Source: Pseudomonas sp. Irchel s3b2 (GTDB taxonomy: Bacteria; Pseudomonadota; Gammaproteobacteria; Pseudomonadales; Pseudomonadaceae). Taken from it: a DNA stretch of 64,000 nt. This document shows, piece by piece, positions 56,831 to 64,000 of this stretch. The notes under the pieces were generated by a model that was given only the letters and a program-made list of their open reading frames with translations, did no database searches and was not told where the DNA came from. The DNA lies in NCBI RefSeq assembly GCF_900187445.1, contig NZ_FYEB01000005.1, forward strand, positions 186,001 to 250,000, given 5' to 3'. The position numbers and the translations under genes were made by a program. How positions within the stretch are numbered: position 1 is the first letter of the stretch; each line of letters begins with the position of its first letter.

Positions 56831-56979
56831 GCGGAGCACTTGTTGCCCACGCGTCGGACTGATTGTGCGGCCCCGTGCGTTTCAAGACCTCTCGGATAGC
56901 GGGCAGACAACCGGAGGCATATCGCTCCTAACCTCGCCGGATACGGCGAGAATTCTGACGATAAGGACAGGCCCTTGAT

Positions 56980-57500
56980 CGCCCCCGAGTTTCACGCTGG
57001 CGTCATACATTCCGCTGCCGACGACGCCACCCCGCCCGATCCAATGACATGCGTGACCGACTCGACCTGCCAAAGTCTGTTCGCGCTGGTGCGATGGTTG
57101 CGCACATCGAGCCGCCCCTCGGCGACAATCTCGGGCGTCAGCGGCCGGGTGATGGACATGGTCGACTTGCCGCGCTGCAGCTTCTTCAGTTGCGCCGCCG
57201 CTTCCTGGGCGCTCTTCTGATCCGTATGGGTCTTGCGGATGATGTAGCGCGGGGCCGCTGGCTGTCGACGTCTTCGGTGGCCTCGCTGGCATTGTCCGGG
57301 ACATCGCCATACACCGACACCGCGCCGGCGACTATGCCCGCGACCGCTGGCACCTTGCGTTGCTCAGCTTCGTTGAACCAATACGCCACCACCGATTGAT
57401 AGTCGTTGCGCTCTTGGATCGTGACCCGGCCGCTGCTGTTCTCCGGATCACTAATCACGACGGTCGGCAGCGCGGCACCGGTGACGGTCTGAGCCATACC
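56980..57500 (-). pseudogene. Phage late-control protein D (tail gpD-like) remnant, frameshifted
   Basis: The minus strand carries a split copy of a phage D-type tail protein. One frame from about 57497 gives QTVTGAALPTVVISDPE, then IQERNDYQSVVAYWFNEAEQRK and VYGDVPDNASEATEDV. A second frame continues IIRKTHTDQKSAQEAAAQLKKLQRG, then STMSITRPLTPEIVAEGRLDV and LWQVESVTHVIGSGG. A third frame supplies VGSGMYDASVKLG. At least two frameshifts and loss of the N-terminal half are evident. It is a prophage or phage-tail remnant with no intact phage genes around. Confidence 0.75.
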
Positions 57501-57628
57501 CTTGAGCAGCCGACGAAGATAAAGCGAGACGCGCCGAAAATACACGCATTGGCCTGGAGTGAATCGGTGATTGCGAAGGCGTATGGCTGGCCGCCACTGG
57601 CAGTCGTTTGTCGATGGGATCAAACCCA

Positions 57629-58278
57629 GGCTTCGAATTTGATGGCAACGGCACGGGGCTTTATGCTGGCTATGACCACGTGTTAGTCGACGAATGGATT
57701 GGCAGAACGGGACTTATGTCGACTTGAGTGTGACGGGGTTGCTGCCTGATGCGCATGTCAGGACGTCCGACGGGTTCAGCGAAAACGTGAACGGCAACGT
57801 TTTAAGTCTCAGCGGGCAACTTGGGCACCGCTACGCCCTGCGTGATGGATGGGTACTCGAACCACAGTTGCAGGTGAGTTCCATCAACATGCTCTGGGAC
57901 GATAAAACCGACTCAAGTGGCAAACAGCTGAAAATAAAGGACGATACGCTGACGATGGCAAGAACAGCGGTACGCGTCGAGAAGACGATCAAGACAGACA
58001 ATGGCGCGACTTTAAGACCTTGGTTGACTGTAGGCTTACAGGACACTTTGGGGGAGAACACCTCCAACCTGGAAGTTCAGCTGCCCGACAGCGGAGGAGC
58101 ACAGCAGAGTTTTCCTGGACATGATTTGGGATTGAGCGCGACGTTGGATGTTGGGCTGGAAGCCCAGATAACCCGGGATTTTAAAGTGTTTGGCACGGCT
58201 TCGGTAATAGGGGCAAGCCTGGACGGTAGCGACGTGCAACAACAGCAGCTTAATGTTGGAGTGCGCTGGGCCTTCTAG
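57629..58278 (+). pseudogene. Autotransporter beta-barrel remnant
   Basis: A first fragment (57629-57700, GFEFDGNGTGLYAGYDH) and a second, out-of-frame fragment to 58278 (QNGTYVDLSVTG, SLSGQLGHRYALRDGWVLEPQLQ, LRPWLTVGLQDTLG, GLEAQITRDFKVFGTASVIG, ending LNVGVRWAF) match successive strands of a type V autotransporter translocator. About 40-60 residues are missing between them. The final aromatic Phe is the normal outer-membrane sorting end. The passenger and upstream barrel parts are gone. Confidence 0.7.
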
Positions 58279-58290
58279 GCGCTCTACGAA

Positions 58291-58682
58291 AAAATCAGTT
58301 TCGCGAAGCGGCCATCGCCGTGGGCCAGGCCTAAGTCCCTATGGGGCAAGAAAATTCTGAACTCATCGAAAGATCGCGGGAAGCTTTACCGTGTCTGGCG
58401 GAGACAAGATGGCATGTGCTGTAACTGTCAGAAACCATTCAGAAAGAACGCTCCTTGGGATGTTCGCGGTATTGCAAAACGGACTGACGGCAGATCAGAT
58501 GCAGCAAGCAACCTGCAAATACACCATTTCAATTTCCGCAGAAATCAACAACGCGCCGAACACGAAGTTGAGTAACCGGGTGTCGAAAGATACCTTTAGT
58601 AGAGGCTTGAGCCGTGTGCGTCGAAAGGCGCAGCACGGTTCTTAGGGAGCTGGACGCGGACAACCGCGTCCAGCTAACCGAC
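58291..58682 (+). mobile_element. Group II intron 3' end (HNH end of maturase plus domains V and VI)
   Basis: One plus-strand frame (58291-58575) reads KISFAKRPSPWARPKSLWGK, then LYRVWRRQDGMCCNCQKPF and SDAASNLQIHH, which corresponds to the C-terminal HNH part of a group II intron reverse transcriptase/maturase, degenerate and lacking its upstream RT domain. It is followed by a domain V hairpin GAGCCGTGTGCG-tcgaaag-GCGCAGCACGGTTC (58609-58641) and a domain VI-like hairpin gctggacgcgg/ccgcgtccagc ending ctaaccgac at 58682. The intron is 5'-truncated at the autotransporter remnant. Confidence 0.7.
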
Positions 58683-58921
58683 AAACGCCGCACAGTCTCT
58701 ATGGACCATTTGAAAAAAAGCGCATCCGTGCTAAAACCAATGTATTCAATATTATATATTCTTGGATGCAATAATGCGCACGACTCAAGTATTCGGGCGG
58801 CGCAAAACGGTCGCGAGGTGCCAGGCGCTGGCTCATGGGCGCTATGCTCTTTTGCTCGCCATGTGTCAGACGTTCACCAACGTGGCCAATGCGCCAATTT
58901 CAGAAATGATAGCGAGCTTAT
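58683..58921. other. AT-richer region upstream of AraC regulator gene
   Basis: No supported gene. An AT-rich segment (58739-58765, attcaatattatatattcttgg) could hold the promoter of the AraC-family gene. Confidence 0.35.
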
Positions 58922-59950
58922 ATGCCCTCCAAAAAATCATCTTTAAGAATGAGCGGGCCTGGAGAAATTAGTACAAGCCCATTGCGTAGGTTCCCGGAAG
59001 TAGTTGACGCGATAGGGGGTTCCTCGCGAAGCGTTTTCAAAGACGCTGGTATCAGCCTTGAGCAATTTACAAATGAAGACAACCACCTCGCCTACATGGA
59101 CGTTGCCCGTCTGTTCAACACGGCATTCAAACACACTCAGTGCCCCCATATTGGCCTGCTGATCGGTGAGCGCTTTTCGCTGGATAATTTGGGGCCGGTA
59201 GGTCAGCTTATGCGTCTCGCGACTACGCCAGGCGACGCATTGATCGACCTGGTCGGGCATGCCAATCTCTATGATCGTGGCGCGACCCCACTCCTTCTTC
59301 CCTTGGCGGGTCAACACAGTTTGTTGGGATATGTCATTTATCGCCACGACCTGCCCAATCAATCATTACTAGTTGACACTGCCGTCATGGTTGGCCTGCA
59401 AATGTTGCGGACATTGTTAGGCGCTAACTGGACACCCGTTCGTGTGCAGTTTTCATATCGCAAGCCATCCGATATCACCCCGTACGTCAGAAAATTTCGC
59501 TGTAACATTCAGTTCAATGCAAGCATCTCCGGGCTTGTAATAAACAATCAGCAACTCCGGCAAATTCAATGTACGGCGAATCCACGCTTACACCATCTGC
59601 TTAAACTGGCTATTTCGACCGCCACGTCACCTTTGACGATTTCAGAACAAATAAAGAGTCAGGCATATGCTCTATTATTGAAAGGCCAGGCAAACTCCAA
59701 GCACATCGCCAGTCAATTTTCATTGAATGAAAGAACGTTGCGACGCCGGCTGGATGCGGAAGGTACTCATCTTAAAGAACTGATCACCGACACCAGAAGC
59801 AACTTCGCGCGGCAGCTCTTGAAAAATACGGATTTGCCGATATCCGCAATCTCTCAAACCCTTCAATACCAGGATCCAAACGCCTTCTCCCGTGCATTCA
59901 AAACGTGGACAAATACGTCACCACAGCATTGGAGAAATGGGCTGGGATAG
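58922..59950 (+). CDS. AraC-family transcriptional regulator (arabinose-binding-domain type)
   Basis: This 342-residue regulator has an N-terminal ligand domain of the PF12625-like type (about 25-210: GISLEQFTNEDNHLAYMDVARLFNTAFKHTQCPHIGLLIGERFSLDNLGPVGQLM) and a C-terminal AraC double HTH (about 240-340: SKHIASQFSLNERTLRRRLDAEGTHLKELI, LPISAISQTLQYQDPNAFSRAFKTWTNTSPQHWR). Regulators of this subtype often control lipid or aromatic degradation. The FadL-like porin and DUF1254 genes downstream on the same strand are plausible targets (inference). Base composition is lower in GC than its neighbours. Confidence 0.9.
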   Translation: MPSKKSSLRMSGPGEISTSPLRRFPEVVDAIGGSSRSVFKDAGISLEQFTNEDNHLAYMDVARLFNTAFKHTQCPHIGLLIGERFSLDNLGPVGQLMRLATTPGDALIDLVGHANLYDRGATPLLLPLAGQHSLLGYVIYRHDLPNQSLLVDTAVMVGLQMLRTLLGANWTPVRVQFSYRKPSDITPYVRKFRCNIQFNASISGLVINNQQLRQIQCTANPRLHHLLKLAISTATSPLTISEQIKSQAYALLLKGQANSKHIASQFSLNERTLRRRLDAEGTHLKELITDTRSNFARQLLKNTDLPISAISQTLQYQDPNAFSRAFKTWTNTSPQHWRNGLG

Positions 59951-60238
59951 CCTCCATTGGGGGTTGATTCAACAATTCCCATACCCCCGCGATACCGCGC
60001 GCACTGTCCGAAAATGCAAGATGCCTTTCTGATGATTACCGTAAAGTGAGCGCAACAACAGGCTGATTGCAAAGCTGATCTTCGGTTTTTTGTGCTGTTC
60101 ATGAGGCTGGCGATTAGTTGCACCTGCGGGTGGAGTTCCGCGCAGATACTTAAGAAGGCCATACGAGTAAAAGACAATGCTCTGGCCTTGGGGCGATGCA
60201 AGCGACATAGACTGAGTGATCTGATAGAGAGGGATTTC

Positions 60239-61516
60239 ATGCCATTAAATAAAAGTGTTTTGTCGATTACTGTTCTTGGTGCGCTGACACTCTTGACCAG
60301 TGGCCACAGTGTTGCCGGTGGCCTGATGTTGTACGAAACCGCCACCGACAACGTCGGACTGGCCAATGCCGGTGCAGCGGCCCGGGCACAAGGCCCTTCG
60401 ACCATCGCCAGCAACCCCGCAGGCTTGAGTTACCTCAGAGGAACACAGATCTCCGCTGGCGCTCAGGTTCTTTTTGGTGACTTATCGTTCGATCGGGACA
60501 GTGAAACCAATACGCCGGGCACTGGCAGCGGTAACGCGCTCGATCCCATACCGGGTGGCAGTTTCTTCATCAGCCATCAACTGGATGATCGGTGGTCCGT
60601 CGGTTTCGGCTCCTATGGCGATTTCGGTCTCGCTGAAAACTACGACAACGACTGGTCCGGCCGTTATTTCGTGCAAAACGCGAGCATCGCGGGACTGTCA
60701 CTGGTACCCAGTGTCGCCTATCGCTTCAACGATCAGTGGTCCGTCGGCGTCGGACTGAAAGCCATGTACGGGACGCTGAAGAGCGAAGCCGCCATCGATC
60801 AGGCTCCGCTCGGACTGACACAACGGGGTGACGGCCAATACAAGTACCGGGACAGCACATGGGGTTACGGCGCCAACGCAGGCGTGATTTATGCCCCAAA
60901 GCCCGGTACCCGGATCGGCTTGGCTTACACCAGTCAGGTTGACCTCGACTTCGAGGATCACCTGGATGTGAAGAGCAGCGCTCCGTTGGTGAGCCGCCTC
61001 AACAGCCTCAACACCAAAATCGACCTGAAAGTACCGCAAACGGCGACCCTCAGCCTGTACCAGCAACTGGATCCGCAATGGGCTTTTCTGGCCACAGTCA
61101 ATTGGCAGGATTGGTCGAAATTCGGCGACATCGGCATTGACGTAGACACTTCCAGAACCGGTTCACGGGCCGCCTCAATCGATGCGCATTACAAAGACAC
61201 GTATCAATTGGCGCTTGGCGCTCAATACCAGATGAACCAGGACTGGATCTGGGATTTCGGTATCGCCTATGACACGTCCGCGGTGTCCGATGGTGATCGT
61301 ACGCTCACCGTGCCCATGGGCGCCGCCTGGCGCTTCGCCACAGGGTTTACTTATTCGCTGAATAAAGAGACAGACGTGAATTTCAGTTGGGTCACGGTGT
61401 GGATGGGGGACATGTCAGTCGATCAGCAAAAAACGCTGTCTGGCAATCGTGTATCAGGCGAGTTCGACAACGCCTGGATTCAAGCCCTGACCGCCAACAT
61501 GACTTGGCGCTACTGA
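60239..61516 (+). CDS. OmpP1/FadL-family outer-membrane transporter
   Basis: This 425-residue outer-membrane protein has a signal peptide (residues 1-26, SVLSITVLGALTLLTSGHSVAGG). The FadL N-terminal hatch features follow: TATDNVGLANAGAAARAQGPSTIASNPAGLSYLRG (27-65), then a 14-strand barrel ending in aromatic Tyr (MTWRY). FadL-type porins admit long-chain fatty acids or other hydrophobic molecules. The ATG at 60239 with GAGAGGG upstream gives the signal peptide directly; longer starts are unsupported. It is followed by the DUF1254 lipoprotein gene 95 bp downstream. Confidence 0.93.
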   Translation: MPLNKSVLSITVLGALTLLTSGHSVAGGLMLYETATDNVGLANAGAAARAQGPSTIASNPAGLSYLRGTQISAGAQVLFGDLSFDRDSETNTPGTGSGNALDPIPGGSFFISHQLDDRWSVGFGSYGDFGLAENYDNDWSGRYFVQNASIAGLSLVPSVAYRFNDQWSVGVGLKAMYGTLKSEAAIDQAPLGLTQRGDGQYKYRDSTWGYGANAGVIYAPKPGTRIGLAYTSQVDLDFEDHLDVKSSAPLVSRLNSLNTKIDLKVPQTATLSLYQQLDPQWAFLATVNWQDWSKFGDIGIDVDTSRTGSRAASIDAHYKDTYQLALGAQYQMNQDWIWDFGIAYDTSAVSDGDRTLTVPMGAAWRFATGFTYSLNKETDVNFSWVTVWMGDMSVDQQKTLSGNRVSGEFDNAWIQALTANMTWRY

Positions 61517-61611
61517 GAAAAATCCAAGAGTGCTTCAAGTGTCATGCCTGGTATTTAACCGTGGGCATGAACACTCACGACGCCAACTTGCAAAAAACCA
61601 ACGAGGTGGAA

Positions 61612-63090
61612 ATGAACAGGAAGTCTAACAGAGGCTGGACAATGGCTGCGGCGGTCGTCGTGGGTTCAACGCTTTTCGCGGGGTGTGCGGGCAAGAACGA
61701 TCCGATAGCGCAGGCAGACAAGGCGGATGTGGCCAAGGGCGTACATGCGCCGAATCTCGAGCAAACCAAGGCAATCGCCGAGGAAGGCTTTATCTACGGC
61801 TTGCCACTGGTCATGAACTACGCCGTGATGAACGAATTCGCGGTGGACTCCAAGTCCAGCCAGTTCAAGGCCCCCTTCAACCAACTGTACAACGAGCATC
61901 GGGTTTCTACTCCCGCCGATACGGCCGTCATTACGCCCAACAGCGACACCCCATACTCGATACTCTGGGCCGACCTGCGCGCCGAGCCGCTGGTGATCAC
62001 CGTGCCGGCCGTCTCCAAAAAACGTTACTACTCGGTGCAGTTGATCGACGGCAACACCTATAACTACGGTTACATCGGCAGCCGGGCGACGGCCAGCGCG
62101 GCCGGGAGCTATCTGATCGCAGGCCCCGACTGGAAGGGTGCGACACCCCCTGGCATCGACAAGGTGTTCAACTCCACGACGTCCTTCGCACTGACGCTGA
62201 TCCGCACCCAGTTGTTCAATCCGGCCGACATGCCGAATGTCGAGAAGGTGCAGGCGGCTTACAAGATCCAGCCGCTGTCCGCCTTCCTCCATCAACCCGC
62301 GCCGCCCGCTGCGCCGAAGATCGATTTCGTGCCGGCCACCACGGAGGGCATCAAGGCCAACTTCTTTGAGTACCTGTCGGCCGCGTTGGAGTATGTGCCG
62401 CCATCGGCTGAGGACAATGCGATCCGGGCGAAGCTGGCCAGCATCGGGGTAGGCCCCGGTCGCAGCTTCGAATTCAAAGACCTCTCGCTCGAGCACAAGG
62501 CCGCGATCCTGCTCGGGATGAAGGCCGGCGACGAAAAGGTCGACAAGTTCCTCGCGAGCGGAATGAAGAACATCAACGGTTGGAACGTCGGCGCGTTCTT
62601 CGGCGACCAGGCGTTCTACAAAGGCGACTGGCTGATGCGGGCCGGCGCCGCGAAGGGCGGGCTGTACGGCAACGACGCCACCGAGGCGACGTACCCCTAC
62701 ACGCGCACCGACGGGACCGGCCAGACGCTCGATACCGGCAAGCGCAACTACACGCTGACCTTCCCGGCCGGCAAACTGCCGCCCGTCAATGCCTTCTGGT
62801 CAGTGACCATGTACGACGGCAAGAGCCAGCTGCTGATCAAGAACCCGCTCAACCGTTACCTGATCAATTCGCCGATGCTGTCAGCGATGAAGAAGAACGC
62901 GGATGGCTCGCTGACCCTGTACATCCAGAAGAATTCGCCGGGCAAGGCCAAGGAGGCCAATTGGTTGCCGGCGCCTGACGACACTGTCTATCTGGTGATG
63001 CGCCTCTATTGGCCGAAAACCACGGCGCCTTCGATTCTTCCCGCAGGCAGCGGCAGCTGGCAGCCGCCGGCAGTGGTGGCATCGAAGTAA
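61612..63090 (+). CDS. DUF1254/DUF1214 lipoprotein
   Basis: This 492-residue protein has a lipobox (TLFAGC, Cys about 25). A DUF1254 domain lies at about 45-190 (IAEEGFIYGLPLVMNYAVMNEF, ITPNSDTPYSILWADLRAEPLVITVP, YYSVQLIDGNTYNYGYIGSRAT), and a C-terminal DUF1214 domain at about 365-480 (NYTLTFPAGKLPPVNAFWSVTMYDG, NRYLINSPM, GSLTLYIQKNSPG). These two domains normally occur together; function is unknown, though they are often near lipid or hydrophobic-compound genes. The ATG at 61612 has SD GAGGTGG. Together with the FadL porin it may form an uptake or processing cassette (inference). Confidence 0.92.
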   Translation: MNRKSNRGWTMAAAVVVGSTLFAGCAGKNDPIAQADKADVAKGVHAPNLEQTKAIAEEGFIYGLPLVMNYAVMNEFAVDSKSSQFKAPFNQLYNEHRVSTPADTAVITPNSDTPYSILWADLRAEPLVITVPAVSKKRYYSVQLIDGNTYNYGYIGSRATASAAGSYLIAGPDWKGATPPGIDKVFNSTTSFALTLIRTQLFNPADMPNVEKVQAAYKIQPLSAFLHQPAPPAAPKIDFVPATTEGIKANFFEYLSAALEYVPPSAEDNAIRAKLASIGVGPGRSFEFKDLSLEHKAAILLGMKAGDEKVDKFLASGMKNINGWNVGAFFGDQAFYKGDWLMRAGAAKGGLYGNDATEATYPYTRTDGTGQTLDTGKRNYTLTFPAGKLPPVNAFWSVTMYDGKSQLLIKNPLNRYLINSPMLSAMKKNADGSLTLYIQKNSPGKAKEANWLPAPDDTVYLVMRLYWPKTTAPSILPAGSGSWQPPAVVASK

Positions 63091-63241
63091 CGCGACGCTG
63101 CGACTGCTTGCAGTTGGCAAGCAGTCGTTCGATTGCTCAGGCAGAGATCCAGCGGGCCTTATTGCCGAAAGGGCTGAGGCCATAGGGTCTGGCCTTGAAT
63201 AAAAGGCATTCAGGAACACATCCCTCAAGGAGTACCGTTAC

Positions 63242-63916
63242 ATGATCTTCTCGCAAAAATGGATAACGGGTGCCGCACTGAGCAGCTTGTTATTGACTGG
63301 CTGCGTATCGAAAGTTACCGAGCAACAACAGTATTCCGGTTTTCTGAAGAGTTATGACGGCCTGCAGGAAACCACCTCGCCAAGTGGCGTGGAAGTGCTG
63401 CGCTGGGTGGCGCCAGGATTCAAGCCTGCGGATTATTCCACGGTGGTCTTCGAGCGTTTGGAACTGTATCCGGCGCCCAAGCCGGATGAACGCGTGGACC
63501 TGAAAACATTACAGGAATTGCAGGCCTACACCACTGAAAGCGCCAAGCAGGCATTGTCCCAAAATTACGTGGTCGTTCCTGACTCCAGAGATGTTCGCAA
63601 AGACGAGCGAGCGCTGATCCTGCAGGCGGCAATCACTGGCGTGACAGCCACCAACGAAGGCATGAAATGGTACGAAGTGGTGCCGGTCGCGGCAGTCATA
63701 GGTGCAACTCAGGCCGCCACGGGGCATCGCGACCAGAATACCGAGCTGTATATCGAGGCGGACTTGATCGACGCCTAAACTGGCGCACCGGTCGCAAAAG
63801 CCGTGCGTAAAGTGTTTGGCGAGAACCTGAAGAACGCCAGCCAGAAAATCACCGCGAATGACTTCAAAGCGGCCATCAAGGGAATGACTGGCGACATGCA
63901 GACGTTACTCAAGTAA
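63242..63916 (+). pseudogene. DUF3313 lipoprotein gene with in-frame TAA
   Basis: The frame starts at ATG 63242 with a lipobox (LLLTGC, Cys20) and a DUF3313 body (GFLKSYDGLQE, GVEVLRWVAPGFKPADYSTVVFERLELYP, NTELYIEADLIDA). A TAA at 63776-63778 ends it after 178 residues. The same frame then stays open, reading TGAPVAKAVRKVFGENL and ASQKITANDFKAAIKGM to a second stop at 63914-63916. That segment is the normal C-terminal part of DUF3313 proteins, so a single nonsense change (AAA to TAA would suffice) appears to have truncated it by about 46 residues. The 178-residue form could still be made. Confidence 0.85.
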
Positions 63917-64000
63917 TCGTCACGGCAGCGGTAAAGTTTTTACCACTCCTCGTGCCCGGGCTCGACAAGACTTGGTTACGGGGGGAAGTTGAACGTGTGA

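Noticed and set aside
58391..58645. An 84-codon open frame starting MSGGDKMAC
   Set aside because: It overlaps the maturase HNH-like frame and group II intron domain V in another frame. Its translation has no family features.

Overview
The window is chromosomal DNA of a fluorescent-type Pseudomonas. Support for this comes from the GC-rich coding style, the many REP-type palindromes (recurring cores such as gcaagcctcgctcctaca), the aerobic CobN/CobW cobalamin genes, the lexA2-imuA-imuB-dnaE2 mutagenesis operon, Cti fatty-acid isomerase, and the cysI-DUF934 pair. Almost all of it is ordinary chromosome. About 3.5 kb (55.2-58.7 kb) is a graveyard of decayed mobile DNA.

Region 1 (1-11.1 kb) is a cobalamin locus, preceded at the left edge by a truncated phospholipase-D-like gene. 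Two back-to-back cobalamin riboswitches (about 8.08-8.27 kb on minus, 8.51-8.71 kb on plus) control two divergent units: cobW-cobN-chlI/D leftward, and cbtB-cbtA-cobE-cobM rightward. The chelatase gene carries what looks like a complete programmed -1 frameshift signal: an A AAA AAG heptamer, a 5-nt spacer and an 11-bp stem. One gene would therefore give both a ChlI-like small subunit and a ChlD-like medium subunit to partner CobN. cobN itself has a REP palindrome built into its reading frame.

Region 2 (11.2-30.9 kb) holds housekeeping and stress genes: nfuA, cti, the B12-dependent methionine synthase metH, a periplasmic binding protein, cysI with its DUF934 partner, a very large LRR protein with a truncated NEL-like C-terminus, sohB, a histidine phosphatase, an SCP2 protein and a Tat-exported amidohydrolase.

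Region 3 (31-51.3 kb) has a LysR regulator followed by a hydroxylase-SRPBCC fusion and a frameshifted SMP-30-like gene. Next come small envelope proteins, a hybrid sensor kinase, the SOS mutasome operon with its operator, a DyP peroxidase, a GapN-type dehydrogenase with a FUSC transporter, an EamA exporter with a divergent Lrp regulator, a lipoprotein, a VOC protein, a BI-1 family protein and tRNA-Ser(UGA).

Region 4 (51.4-64 kb) is accessory. Directly after the tRNA is an operon of three lipoproteins: two LssY_C paralogues and an alpha/beta-hydrolase-like protein. Then follow remnants of an IS3-family element, a 180-bp MITE-like element, an alpha/beta hydrolase, a frameshifted phage late-control D gene, a broken autotransporter barrel and the 3' end of a group II intron. 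The window ends with an AraC regulator, a FadL-type porin, a DUF1254/DUF1214 lipoprotein and a DUF3313 lipoprotein gene with an in-frame stop.
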